From JBHGXV01 sp041920505 (GTDB lineage: Bacteria > Bacillota > Bacilli > Brevibacillales > Brevibacillaceae): 64,000 nucleotides of DNA. The DNA lies in NCBI GenBank assembly GCA_041920505.1, contig JBHGXV010000021.1, forward strand, positions 124,001 through 188,000, in the 5' to 3' direction. A program made the position numbers and the translations under genes. Within the stretch, counting starts at the first letter, position 1. Each line of letters starts with the position of its first letter. The notes beneath the pieces are model-generated. The model was not told the DNA's origin, searched no databases, and worked only from the letters and a program-made list of their open reading frames with translations. Positions 8,071-16,874 of this stretch are shown here, in pieces.

Positions 8071-10154
8071 ACGGACGCGGCGTCTGGCGTCGCCTGCTGG
8101 GCTATGCCAAACCGTTTCAAAAGAGCATCTGGTGGGCGCTGTTGCTGCTGATTCTCGGCACCAGCGCCGAATTGGCCGGCCCGTTTGTCGCCAAGCTGGC
8201 GATCGACAACCACATCTTGAGCATCCAGAAGCGGTGGTACGAATATGCCGCCCTGCCGCAGACCGGCCGAGAGCCGCTGTCCGCCGTCCGTGTCGGGAAT
8301 CGTTACCTGGTGCGCGAAGACTGGCTGAGCGGGTATGACGAAACCCTCAGGCAGGCAGGAAAGCCGGTGCAGATCGTCACCGAAGGCGCCTCCTATTATC
8401 TGGTGGAGGGCGTGTTTGCTGGTGAAGGCAAACCGGTGCTCACTCCCACGGGAGCCAGTGCGGACGGCCGTTCCCGCTACGAAGCGACCTTGGAACAGGG
8501 CGGCCGGACGGTTCGGCTGGAGGCGTTGCTGTTGACCGCAGACGACGTGAAGGCGCTCTACGCGCGCGACATCTGGCCGCTCGCGGGACTGATGGCCGGA
8601 TACGCCGTCCTGATTCTCGCCTCAGCCGGGATGAACTACGTGCAACTGTTGTCGCTGCAGACGACGGCGCAGCGGATCATCCAGCGGATGCGGCTGGATC
8701 TGTTTGCCCACCTGCAAAGATTGCCGGTGTCGTTCTTCGACAAGACGCCGGTCGGCTCGCTCGTTTCGCGCGTGACGAATGACACGGAGGCGATCCGCGA
8801 ACTGTATGTCAGCGTGTTGGCCACCTTTGTGCAAAACGGTGTCTATCTGCTGGGCATCCTCGTGGCGCTGTTTGTGATGCAGCCCGCGCTCGCGGCCATC
8901 TGCTGTGCGGTCGTGCCGCTGTTGGCGCTGTTGATCTATCTGTACCGGCGATACAGCTCACGCGCGTACAGTCTGATTCGCGGTCGGCTCGGCGACATGA
9001 ACGCGATGATTAACGAGATGATCCAAAACATGCCGGTGGTGCAGGCGTTTCGCCGCGAGTCCGGCGTGCAGGCGGAGTTTGCCAAGCTGAACCGGGAGTA
9101 TTTCGCCGGACGCATGCGGGAAAACAACCTTCAGGCCCTCCTGTTGCGTCCCGCCGTCGACTTGATCTCCACGGTAACGATTGCCCTTATCGTCTGGTAT
9201 TTCGGTGCCCGTTCGTTTCACGACGTGATTTCGTTTGGCGTGCTCTACGCGTTTCTTGACTACATGGGCCGGTTTTTTGAACCGGTCAACATGATCATGC
9301 AGCGTCTGTCGCACTTGCAGCAAGCTGTCACCTCGGCCGGGCGGGTGTTCGAGGTGCTGGACACCCCGCCGCTTGCCGAACAGGGGAACGCGGTGTTGCC
9401 GCGACCGTCGGGCAGAGTGGTGTTTGACCGTGTGTCGTTCGGCTACAAGCCGGGCGAGTACGTGCTCAAAGACGTTTCGTTTGTCGCCGAACCGGGGCAG
9501 ACGGTGGCGCTGGTCGGCCACACCGGGTCGGGCAAAAGCTCGCTGATGAACCTGCTGCTTGGCTTTTACCGCGCGAATGAAGGACAGATTACGATCGACG
9601 GCGTCAATATCGACGACATCGAGCCCAAAGCCCTGCGGCGTCACATCGGGCTCGTCCTGCAGGACCCGTTTTTGTTTACCGGGGATGTGGCGTTTAACAT
9701 CCGGCTGTACAACCAGGCGATCTCCGACGACGCGGTGAGGGATGCCGCTGTCGCCGTGCGGGCGGACCAGTTTATCCGGCAATTGCCCCAAGGTTACGCC
9801 GAACCGGTGGTGGAGCGGGGAGCGACGCTGTCAGCCGGTCAGCGGCAGTTGCTCTCGTTTGCCCGCGCCCTGGCCGCCGACCCGGCGATTCTCATCCTCG
9901 ACGAGGCGACGGCCAGCATCGACAGCGAGACGGAGTCGGCGATTCAGGAAGCGCTGTACGCGCTGTCGAGGGGGCGGACGACGTTCATGATCGCCCACCG
10001 CCTGTCCACCATCCAGCATGCGGATTTGATTCTCGTCCTGTCGCGCGGCGAAGTGGTCGAACGGGGCACGCATGACCAGTTGATGAGCCTGGGCGGTCTG
10101 TATCAGAAAATGTACCTGTTGCAACAGGGACAACTCTCGGCCAACACGGGCTAA
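8067..10154 (+). CDS. yheH: Heterodimeric ABC exporter subunit, YheH/BmrD type
   Basis: Partner of the preceding subunit, 695 aa. It has the extra extracytoplasmic insertion of about 110 residues between the first two membrane helices (roughly residues 50-165) that is typical of YheH/BmrD. The nucleotide-binding domain shows Walker A GHTGSGKSS, Walker B ILILDEATASID with the catalytic glutamate (E613), and a signature LSAGQRQLLSFARAL in which the second position is alanine instead of glycine. The pair therefore has one consensus and one degenerate ATP site, the asymmetric arrangement of BmrCD-like exporters. The GTG start at 8067 is set by the GTGA overlap and the AAGGAGGAGG upstream. Confidence 0.94.
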   Translation: MNGRGVWRRLLGYAKPFQKSIWWALLLLILGTSAELAGPFVAKLAIDNHILSIQKRWYEYAALPQTGREPLSAVRVGNRYLVREDWLSGYDETLRQAGKPVQIVTEGASYYLVEGVFAGEGKPVLTPTGASADGRSRYEATLEQGGRTVRLEALLLTADDVKALYARDIWPLAGLMAGYAVLILASAGMNYVQLLSLQTTAQRIIQRMRLDLFAHLQRLPVSFFDKTPVGSLVSRVTNDTEAIRELYVSVLATFVQNGVYLLGILVALFVMQPALAAICCAVVPLLALLIYLYRRYSSRAYSLIRGRLGDMNAMINEMIQNMPVVQAFRRESGVQAEFAKLNREYFAGRMRENNLQALLLRPAVDLISTVTIALIVWYFGARSFHDVISFGVLYAFLDYMGRFFEPVNMIMQRLSHLQQAVTSAGRVFEVLDTPPLAEQGNAVLPRPSGRVVFDRVSFGYKPGEYVLKDVSFVAEPGQTVALVGHTGSGKSSLMNLLLGFYRANEGQITIDGVNIDDIEPKALRRHIGLVLQDPFLFTGDVAFNIRLYNQAISDDAVRDAAVAVRADQFIRQLPQGYAEPVVERGATLSAGQRQLLSFARALAADPAILILDEATASIDSETESAIQEALYALSRGRTTFMIAHRLSTIQHADLILVLSRGEVVERGTHDQLMSLGGLYQKMYLLQQGQLSANTG

Positions 10155-10179
10155 AAACAGTAAGGAAAGGAGCCGCAGA

Positions 10180-11367
10180 ATGAAGTCCCAACGATTTACG
10201 ATTGCCGTTCTCACCGCTGTCGTGGCCATAGCCGGGATGAACCAGGGGCTGACGTTGCCGCTCTTGGCCATTCTGTTGGAGCAGCAAGGCGTATCGACGA
10301 TCGCCAACGGGCTGAACACGGCAGCGTTGTACATCGGCATGTTGCTTGTGTCCCCGTGGCTGGAGTGGCCGCTGCGCCGGTTCGGGTTTCGCTCGACGAT
10401 CTTTTTGGGGCTGGTGTTGCTTTCGGCGACCACGCTGCTGTTGCCGTTGGTGGACGGCCTCACTGTCTGGTTTTGCCTGCGGCTGTTGATGGGCGTGGGT
10501 GACAACACGCTGCATTACGCCAGCCAGATCTGGGTGACACAGCTCGCCTCGCCCGAGCGGCGAGGCCGGATTTTGTCTGTCTACGGTCTGGCCTACGGCG
10601 TCGGCTTCAGCGTCGGTCCGCTCGGCATCAACCTGCTCCCCTGGGGGACGTGGGCGCCGTTTGCCGCCATGAGCGTTTGTTATCTGGCCGCGTTTGTCCT
10701 TTTGGGGCGCATCGGCAACGCCTATCCGCCGGCCGTAAGTGCGGCGGCAAAGGGGCAAAACCGCTACGCGGCGGTCGTTCGCATGGGCTGGCTGGCGTTG
10801 ATTCCGTCGTTTTTGTACGGATTCATGGAAGCGTCGCTCAACGGCAGTTTTCCCGTATACGCGCTTCGCGTTGGCGTGTCCGCCGAGTGGGTGTCGGTGA
10901 TCTTGCCGTCGTTTGTCATCGGCAGTCTGGTGCTGCAATTGCCGCTCGGCAGCCTCAGTGACCGGATCGGCCGCCAGAAGGTGATGGTGGCCTGTGCCGC
11001 TGTAGGGGCCTTGTGTTTCGCGCTGTTCCCGCTGGCCGGATCGTCGGTGTGGTCCATGGTAGCGCTGCTTACGGTTGCGGGAGCGGCTGTCGGCTCGTTT
11101 TATTCGCTCGGGCTGGCCTTTGCCGCTGACATCCTGCCGGGTGAAATGGTGCCGACGGCAGGCATTATCGCCGGGATGAACTTCAGCGTGGCCAGCATCG
11201 TTGCCCCCAATCTCAACGGCTGCCTGTTGCCGCTGTCGCCCGGCATGATGTTTTACGTGATGGCCGGTCTCTTGGGAGTGTTTGTGCTGGCAGGATTGTC
11301 CTCGTCGCCAGGGGTGAGCCGCCGGGCAGACCGTCAGGCTGTCGCTCCCCGAGCGGATGGCGCGTAA
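10180..11367 (+). CDS. Major facilitator superfamily transporter
   Basis: A 395-aa MFS permease with about twelve hydrophobic segments. The inter-domain/loop motif GSLSDRIGRQKVMV (near residues 265-278) is the conserved MFS motif A, and RRFGFRSTIF precedes the second segment set. Glycine-rich helices such as VYGLAYGVGFSVGPLG are typical of drug/H+ antiporters. AAAGGAG lies eight bases upstream of ATG 10180, and only 25 bases separate it from the ABC exporter, so the three transporter genes may be one efflux operon. The substrate is unknown. Confidence 0.88.
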   Translation: MKSQRFTIAVLTAVVAIAGMNQGLTLPLLAILLEQQGVSTIANGLNTAALYIGMLLVSPWLEWPLRRFGFRSTIFLGLVLLSATTLLLPLVDGLTVWFCLRLLMGVGDNTLHYASQIWVTQLASPERRGRILSVYGLAYGVGFSVGPLGINLLPWGTWAPFAAMSVCYLAAFVLLGRIGNAYPPAVSAAAKGQNRYAAVVRMGWLALIPSFLYGFMEASLNGSFPVYALRVGVSAEWVSVILPSFVIGSLVLQLPLGSLSDRIGRQKVMVACAAVGALCFALFPLAGSSVWSMVALLTVAGAAVGSFYSLGLAFAADILPGEMVPTAGIIAGMNFSVASIVAPNLNGCLLPLSPGMMFYVMAGLLGVFVLAGLSSSPGVSRRADRQAVAPRADGA

Positions 11368-11415
11368 ATGAGAAAGGAAAACCCTTCCGCCTGCCCGGAC
11401 GGACGAGAATTGGGA

Positions 11416-11511
11416 TTGACATTAAAGCATTTTTTATTTTAGAATGATTTTAAAAATATTTCCTCGACCCAACAAGTTTCGACCAAGGAAAAATAATAAG
11501 AATCATTCTCG
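11416..11511 (+). promoter_or_regulatory. Promoter with two Fur/PerR/Zur-like boxes upstream of the metal ATPase
   Basis: TTGACA (11416-11421) and TAGAAT (11440-11445) with an 18-base spacer form a good sigmaA promoter. The -10 is embedded in the near-palindrome TTAGAATGATTTTAA (11439-11453). A second box, TAAGAATCATTCTCG (11497-11511), contains a perfect 5-1-5 inverted repeat AGAAT-C-ATTCT. Both resemble the 7-1-7 boxes bound by Fur-family regulators; which member (Fur, PerR or Zur) cannot be told. Confidence 0.55.
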
Positions 11512-11518
11512 TTTGGAA

Positions 11519-11542
11519 TGCTGTTGCCTTCGGGCAACAGCA
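11519..11542 (+). other. Perfect 10-bp hairpin with UUCG loop in the metal-ATPase leader
   Basis: TGCTGTTGCC-TTCG-GGCAACAGCA lies 90 bases before the ATPase start. Five T residues follow after an eight-base gap, so it is a poor terminator. A second hairpin, ACCGGC-gtgtgaca-GCCGGT (about 11586-11605), lies just before the ribosome site. It may be an attenuator or a stabilising leader structure. Confidence 0.5.
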
Positions 11543-11631
11543 TCCGCCGTTTTTGGGGAAGCGGTAAGGTTGATTCTCTTTCTCAACCGGCGTGTGACAG
11601 CCGGTATACAAGCGCGGAAAGGGTGGTTTGC

Positions 11632-13524
11632 ATGAAAGAAACGTGGACGATGGTCGTGTCTGCCGCGTCACTGTTGGCGAGTTGGCTCACAGGTCCGGTG
11701 CACGGCTTCGATCCGGCCTGGATCGCGGTGGTGTTGTGCGGGTTTCCGATTGCCAGATCCGCCTGGCAGGAGTTGCGGGAAGAGCGGCGCGTCAACAGCG
11801 ATTTGCTGGTGACACTGGCGATTGTCGCCGCTGTGTCGATCAACGAGATGTTTGCCGCCGGTGAAGTGGCCTTGATCATGATGCTTGGGATGTGGCTGGA
11901 ACACCGTACCGTCGCCAAGGCCGCCACTGCTTTAGAGGGCATGGTGGAGATGATGCCCCGGACGGCGCGGGTGAAGCGCGACGGCGAATGGCGGGAGGTG
12001 TCGCTGTCCGAAGTGGCGACGGGAGAAGTTGTCCTGGTGAAGCCGGGTGAAACCGTTCCGGTGGACGGCAGGATCGTCGCCGGGCAGGCGTCGTTCAATC
12101 AGGCGGCGTTGACCGGGGAATCGCTGCCGGTGGACAAAACGATCGGTGACGACGTCTTTGTCGGAACCACCAACACCAACGGCGTGGTGGAAGTGGAGGC
12201 CGTGCGCGTCGGCGACGAAACCACCTTTGCCAAGGTGACCCGGCTGGTGGCGGAAGCGATGGAGAAGAAAGCGCCGGTTCAGCGCGTCCTCGACCGCTGG
12301 GCCGCCTGGATCGTCCCGGCCAGTCTGGCACTGGCGACACTTGTCTACCTGGTCACTGGCGATGTCGTGCGGGCCGTGACCATCCTGATCGTCTTTTGTC
12401 CGTGCGCGCTGGTGCTGGCAACGCCGACGGCGATCATGGCCGGGATTGGCAGCGCGGCCAAACAGGGCATTTTGATCAAAAGCGGGCTGGCGCTGGAACG
12501 AATCGGACAGGTGAACGCCCTGTTGTTCGACAAAACCGGAACGTTGACCGAAGGGAGATTGCACGTGGCCGAGGCGATCGCCTTTGACGGCGACGAGCGG
12601 CACCTGCTGCGGTTCGCCGCCGCTCTGGAACAGTATTCGGAACATCCGCTGGCGGCGGCCGTGGCCCGGGCGGCCGCCGAGCGGGGCGTGGAGATTCCGG
12701 CGGCAGAAGACTTTGTCGTGCGGGCCGGCAGCGGTGTGTCCGGCCATGTTGACGGCCGGCGGGTGCTGGTGGGCAACCGGCGGCTGCTCGCCGAGGCGAG
12801 CGTGCCGTTTGCGGAAGCGGAGCAATGGCTAGGGGAGCGTGAAGCCAAAGGCCAGACGGGCATTTTGGTCGCCGTGGACGGCCGGGTGATCGGGGCTTTG
12901 GCAGTGGCCGACCGCGTCCGGCGGGAGGCAAAACGAACAGTGAGCGAATTGCGCCGGATCGGTGTCGGCGAGTTGGCGATCGTTACCGGCGACAATCGTG
13001 GCGCGGCGGCGCATCTCGCCGGACAGGTGGGGATTTCCCGCGTGTATGCCGAGCATTTTCCCGAGGCCAAGTACGAAACGATCGCCGCGCACAAACAGCA
13101 AGGGCAAGTGGTGGCGATGGTCGGCGACGGGATCAACGACGCACCGGCATTGACCGCCGCCGATGTCGGCATCGCGATGGGCGCCAACGGGACGCAAATT
13201 GCCGCCCAGGCGGCCGACATCGTCCTCATGGCCGACGACCTGTCCAAAGTGGCGGATGCCGTCCGGTTGGGACAAAAAACCTTGCGGGTGATTCATCAGA
13301 ACCTTTGGACGTCGTCGGCGATCAACCTGGCGGCGGTCTTGCTGGCGATGAGCGGATGGCTCGGCCCGGTGGCCGGAGCGTTCGTGCACAACGCCACATC
13401 GGTGTTGGTCGTCGCCAATTCGGCGCGGCTGATCAGCTTTTTCGCCCGCCCGAACGATGCCAAGCGGCAGCATCTCTCCTGCGCTTCCTGCACGACGTGT
13501 GGTGAATCTTGCAAATTTGTATAA
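11632..13524 (+). CDS. P1B-type heavy-metal translocating ATPase with Cys-rich C-terminus
   Basis: A 630-aa metal-exporting P-type ATPase of the inner membrane. Visible: actuator motif LTGESLPVDK, the membrane metal site C256-P-C258 in FCPCALVLATP, the phosphorylated aspartate D300 in DKTGTLTEG, the SEHPLA histidine motif, and MVGDGINDAPAL. There is no N-terminal metal-binding domain. The last membrane region reads HNATSVLVVANSARL, not the CopA or CadA consensus, so the metal is uncertain (Zn, Fe, Mn and Cu all possible). The tail SCASCTTCGESCKFV adds five cysteines. The start ATG 11632 follows AAAGGGTGG. The promoter carries Fur-family-like boxes, consistent with metal- or peroxide-responsive control. 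Confidence 0.93.
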   Translation: MKETWTMVVSAASLLASWLTGPVHGFDPAWIAVVLCGFPIARSAWQELREERRVNSDLLVTLAIVAAVSINEMFAAGEVALIMMLGMWLEHRTVAKAATALEGMVEMMPRTARVKRDGEWREVSLSEVATGEVVLVKPGETVPVDGRIVAGQASFNQAALTGESLPVDKTIGDDVFVGTTNTNGVVEVEAVRVGDETTFAKVTRLVAEAMEKKAPVQRVLDRWAAWIVPASLALATLVYLVTGDVVRAVTILIVFCPCALVLATPTAIMAGIGSAAKQGILIKSGLALERIGQVNALLFDKTGTLTEGRLHVAEAIAFDGDERHLLRFAAALEQYSEHPLAAAVARAAAERGVEIPAAEDFVVRAGSGVSGHVDGRRVLVGNRRLLAEASVPFAEAEQWLGEREAKGQTGILVAVDGRVIGALAVADRVRREAKRTVSELRRIGVGELAIVTGDNRGAAAHLAGQVGISRVYAEHFPEAKYETIAAHKQQGQVVAMVGDGINDAPALTAADVGIAMGANGTQIAAQAADIVLMADDLSKVADAVRLGQKTLRVIHQNLWTSSAINLAAVLLAMSGWLGPVAGAFVHNATSVLVVANSARLISFFARPNDAKRQHLSCASCTTCGESCKFV

Positions 13525-13593
13525 AAGTTATGCTTTTTTGTCTTCGGTACGGTAGAATAGACACATACAAAGAGTACAGGGGGTTACTGTCGC

Positions 13594-14322
13594 GTGATTA
13601 TTCAGGTTGCCGATCTGCACAAGTATTACGGGAAACTGGAAGTGCTCAAAGGCATCACCACGCAGATCAAAGAAGGCGAAGTGGTCTGTGTCATCGGTCC
13701 GTCGGGTTCGGGGAAAAGCACGTTTTTGCGTTGCCTGAACAAGCTGGAAGAGGTGACGAGCGGCAAGATCGTCGTCGACGGCTACGACTTGACCGATCCC
13801 AAGACGGATATCAATAAAGTACGCGAAGAACTGGGCATGGTGTTCCAGCGATTCAACCTGTTCCCGCACAAGACCGTACTGGAGAACGTCACCTTGGCTC
13901 CGATCAAGGTGCGCAAGATGAATCCGGAAGAAGCGCGCAAACGGGGACTGGAGCTATTGGAAAAAGTGGGACTGCGGGAAAAAGCCGACGTCTACCCGGA
14001 TCGGCTCTCCGGCGGCCAGATGCAACGTGTCGCCATCGCCCGCGCCCTGGCGATGAATCCCAAGGTCATGCTGTTTGACGAACCGACATCGGCGCTCGAC
14101 CCGGAACTGGTCGGCGAGGTGCTGGCGGTGATGAAAGCCCTGGCGCGCGAAGGGATGACCATGGTGGTCGTTACCCACGAAATGGGCTTTGCCCGCGAAG
14201 TGGCCGACCGCGTCATCTTTATGGACGGCGGCGTCATCGTCGAGGAAGGCACGCCGGAAGCGTTGTTCACCAATCCGAAAAACGAGCGCCTGCGCACGTT
14301 CCTCGGCAAGATTCTCGCCTGA
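13594..14322 (+). CDS. Amino-acid-type ABC transporter ATP-binding protein (GlnQ-like), stand-alone
   Basis: A 242-aa ATPase of the polar amino acid uptake family. Walker A is GPSGSGKST, the Q-loop is VFQRFNLFPHKT, the signature is LSGGQMQRVAIARAL, and Walker B is VMLFDEPTSALDPE, followed by the H-loop VTHEMGFA. The region after the Q-loop (LENVTLAPIKVRKMNPEEA) is specific to GlnQ/ArtP proteins. The GTG start at 13594 follows AGGGGGTT. No permease or solute-binding protein gene lies beside it: the next gene is separated by a terminator. It must either pair with transporter parts encoded elsewhere or be a remnant of a larger operon. Confidence 0.9.
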   Translation: MIIQVADLHKYYGKLEVLKGITTQIKEGEVVCVIGPSGSGKSTFLRCLNKLEEVTSGKIVVDGYDLTDPKTDINKVREELGMVFQRFNLFPHKTVLENVTLAPIKVRKMNPEEARKRGLELLEKVGLREKADVYPDRLSGGQMQRVAIARALAMNPKVMLFDEPTSALDPELVGEVLAVMKALAREGMTMVVVTHEMGFAREVADRVIFMDGGVIVEEGTPEALFTNPKNERLRTFLGKILA

Positions 14323-14356
14323 TCGCGCGTTTGATAACCAACGCATCGCCCAAAAG

Positions 14357-14388
14357 CGCCCTCTGCGAAAGCAGGGGGCGATTGTTTG
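14357..14388 (+). terminator. Probable terminator after the GlnQ-like gene
   Basis: CGCCCTCTGC-GAAA-GCAGGGGGCG (14357-14380) followed by ATTGTTTG. The stem is strong but the U-tract is interrupted. Confidence 0.6.
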
Positions 14389-14499
14389 CCGCCGCTTGAG
14401 CCGAACGATCCCCAACCGGATACGCGCGGATTGAAATGAAACGGCCGGAGGAACGCTAACGTCTAACGGAACAAAACGTTGCAGACAGGAGATGACAGG

Positions 14500-15918
14500 A
14501 TGATCGTCGCATGGATGAAGTATGGAGCTTTATTGACGTTGGCGTTATCCGTTTGGGCAGGCTCCGCGACCGGGTCGGGCGGGCCGGTCAAACCGCAGAC
14601 GGGTGTCGTCCCGGCCTCCTCAAGCGCTGTTTCTCCCGCGCCGCAATCGGAGCAGGTGTCACCGGTGCCGGTACGGATCGGGGATCAGACGGTTCCGGCG
14701 CAGATCGCCTTTACCAGCGACGGGTTGCTGTACGTGATGGACGCGAGCAAACGCGGCGCTCAGCCGGTGGCCGTCACGAAAAAAGGGGGAGCAGGCATCC
14801 TCGGCTGGTCGCACGACGGAAAGTGGTTGCTCTATCGCTACAGCGATTCGAAAGAGTGGTACGAGACGGGCCAGACACTGTGGGCGGTGAGAGCGGACGG
14901 GAGCGGCGCCGTGCAGGTGGATGATCGGCCAATCGAGTCTGCTTTTTGGTCGCCTGTGGCCAACACGGTGGCTTATGTCACCGAGCGGGATCAATCGCAC
15001 AACAGTGAGGCCAGATTGGCCGAGGTGGCAGAGGACGGGCGGGTGACGGTTCGCCCGCTGCTTCCGGCCTCCGAAGAAGTGGCCGATCTCGCCTGGTCGC
15101 CGGACGGAAAAAGCCTGGCCGTCTCCTTGCCCCGGTCGCCCCGGCACCCGACACAGATCGATCGCGTGACACCGGACGGCAAACGCACCCTGTTGTGGAC
15201 CACAGGCGAACCGCTGGGCGCGGGACAGACAGACGACCTTTACATCTGGGCTGCGGTCGGGCTCACCTGGTCGCCGGACGGAAAACGACTCGTCTACTAT
15301 TTGCACCCCAACTCCGGGTCGCTCACCGCCGACGGGGTGGGCATTCAATTGTTGGATGTCAACACGGGCAAAACGACGGACATCGGTGAAGGATTGACGT
15401 ATCGCCAATGGCTGGCCTGGTCGCCTGACAGCGCCCGTCTCGCGTTTGTGCGTGGCGGCCCGCGCGAAGCGACGACCAACAAACAACTGGCGTTTGCGGA
15501 GGCGGGAGGACGCGTCGTCCCGGCAGGCAAACCGGGGTTCGTCGACACGCAACCTGTCTGGACGCGCTTGCAGCCGTACGATCTGCTGTTCGTCCGAGGC
15601 AAGGATACGACCGCCTGGGAGGGCAAGCCGCAAGCGGGCGTGCTTGTGCCGGGACAGCGCGTCTGGATGCGGACGGCTGACGGGGAGCAACGGCTGGTGA
15701 CGACGGGACCGGAAGAGACAGCCGACTACTACCCGCAGTTGTCAGCCGACGGCTCCACCCTCCTGTTTCTCCGGCTGACCGCCTACGACAAGGGATCGCT
15801 CTATCTGCAACCGTATCCCGCCGGAGAAGCCAGGGAGTGGGTGCGCGGCTTGATCGGCACCCCCGGCTACTACGGCAACTATTACCCGGCCTGGGTAGAG
15901 GTATACTGGAAAAAATAA
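14500..15918 (+). CDS. Secreted TolB-like beta-propeller protein
   Basis: A 472-aa protein with an N-terminal signal peptide (hydrophobic residues 5-25, no lipobox cysteine) followed by a Pro/Ser-rich linker. The rest is a chain of PD40/WD40-like blades seen as repeated W-S-P-D-G turns: GWSHDGKWLLYR, LAWSPDGKSLAVSL, LTWSPDGKRLVYYL, LAWSPDSARLAFVR and LSADGSTLLFLR. It is therefore probably a secreted six- to eight-bladed propeller. Its partner is unknown; no Tol-Pal system is expected in a Firmicute. The start ATG 14500 was preferred over TTG 14479 because of the ACAGGAG upstream. It is flanked by terminators and is probably monocistronic. Confidence 0.82.
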   Translation: MIVAWMKYGALLTLALSVWAGSATGSGGPVKPQTGVVPASSSAVSPAPQSEQVSPVPVRIGDQTVPAQIAFTSDGLLYVMDASKRGAQPVAVTKKGGAGILGWSHDGKWLLYRYSDSKEWYETGQTLWAVRADGSGAVQVDDRPIESAFWSPVANTVAYVTERDQSHNSEARLAEVAEDGRVTVRPLLPASEEVADLAWSPDGKSLAVSLPRSPRHPTQIDRVTPDGKRTLLWTTGEPLGAGQTDDLYIWAAVGLTWSPDGKRLVYYLHPNSGSLTADGVGIQLLDVNTGKTTDIGEGLTYRQWLAWSPDSARLAFVRGGPREATTNKQLAFAEAGGRVVPAGKPGFVDTQPVWTRLQPYDLLFVRGKDTTAWEGKPQAGVLVPGQRVWMRTADGEQRLVTTGPEETADYYPQLSADGSTLLFLRLTAYDKGSLYLQPYPAGEAREWVRGLIGTPGYYGNYYPAWVEVYWKK

Positions 15919-15927
15919 GGACTCGTG

Positions 15928-15960
15928 ACGGGCAATCAGAACCTGGTTGCCCGTTTGCTT
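15928..15960. terminator. Terminator between the propeller and deacetylase genes
   Basis: CGGGCAA (15929-15935) pairs with TTGCCCG (15947-15953), followed by TTTGCTT. It lies between two converging genes and may serve the plus-strand one. Confidence 0.6.
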
Positions 15961-15981
15961 CGTTGCCCCTGCCAACACGAC

Positions 15982-16725
15982 TCAGCGCTTTCGTGAGACC
16001 GTTTTCCCCTCGTCAAGCAACTGGCTTATGGTGACGAACGTGTACCCTTTGGAGCGCAGGTCGGTGATCAACTCCTGCAGGGCGGACAGCGTTTGTTTCT
16101 GGTTGAGGCCACCGTCGTGAAACAGGACGATGTCGCCGGAAGAGATGTTCTGTTTCACGCTGTTGGCGATCACCGACGCGGTGCGTTGCAACGACCAGTC
16201 GCGCGGGTCGACCGACCAGTGGATGATGTCGTAACCGGAGGACTGCACGGCCGTCAGCACGTCATGGGTCATCACCCCGCCGGGCGGCCGGTAGTATTGG
16301 GCGAGTTGGCCGGTCGTCCGCAGGATGGACTGTTCCGCTTTTTTGATCTCATCGTAGATTTCCTGCTCGGTCAGTTTGTGCAGGTCGTAGTGATGGTAGC
16401 CGTGATTGCCGATCTCGTGCCCCGCCTTTTTGATCCACTGCATGATCTTCGGATACTTGTCCACCTGGGAGCCCAGCACGAAAAACGTGGCCGGGACGCG
16501 GTTTTTGTGCAGCATCTCCAAAATGAGCGGCGTGTATTTCGGATCGGGCCCATCGTCGAAGGTGAGCGCCACCAGCTTTTTCGGCGTGTCGATGCGGTGG
16601 ATCGGTTCAAATGCCACAAAATCCACGGCTGTAGCGCGCGCCGGGAACAGCAGCGAGAGGGCGACGAAAAGAGGGATTGCCCAGCGGTACAGAAAAATCA
16701 ACTCCTTTCCGGCCATTTTGTTCAT
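15982..16725 (-). CDS. Polysaccharide deacetylase (NodB domain), secreted or membrane-anchored
   Basis: A 247-aa carbohydrate esterase family 4 protein that removes acetyl groups from peptidoglycan or chitin-like polymers outside the membrane. A hydrophobic signal or anchor covers residues 9-33. All NodB motifs are present: TFDDGPD (55-61, catalytic aspartate and metal ligand), NHGYHHYDL (two metal histidines), RPPGG, DIIHWSVDPRDW and DIVLFHDGG. PdaA/PdaB-type sporulation deacetylases are the closest in architecture, so a role in the spore cortex is possible but not shown. I placed the start at ATG 16725, just before the signal segment. It is transcribed towards the preceding propeller gene. 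Confidence 0.92.
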   Translation of the reverse strand: MNKMAGKELIFLYRWAIPLFVALSLLFPARATAVDFVAFEPIHRIDTPKKLVALTFDDGPDPKYTPLILEMLHKNRVPATFFVLGSQVDKYPKIMQWIKKAGHEIGNHGYHHYDLHKLTEQEIYDEIKKAEQSILRTTGQLAQYYRPPGGVMTHDVLTAVQSSGYDIIHWSVDPRDWSLQRTASVIANSVKQNISSGDIVLFHDGGLNQKQTLSALQELITDLRSKGYTFVTISQLLDEGKTVSRKR

Positions 16726-16874
16726 AGCTTCACCGCTTCCGGCCGAATCATGCCTGTGGCCGCAGTCCGCCACAGCGCAATATCTGCCAGAGCGGCAACA
16801 CCGCGCGTGCGGCTGGACGAGTGTGGTAGAATAAATGGGATGTCAACCACTGCAGGAAGAAAAGGGGAGTACGC

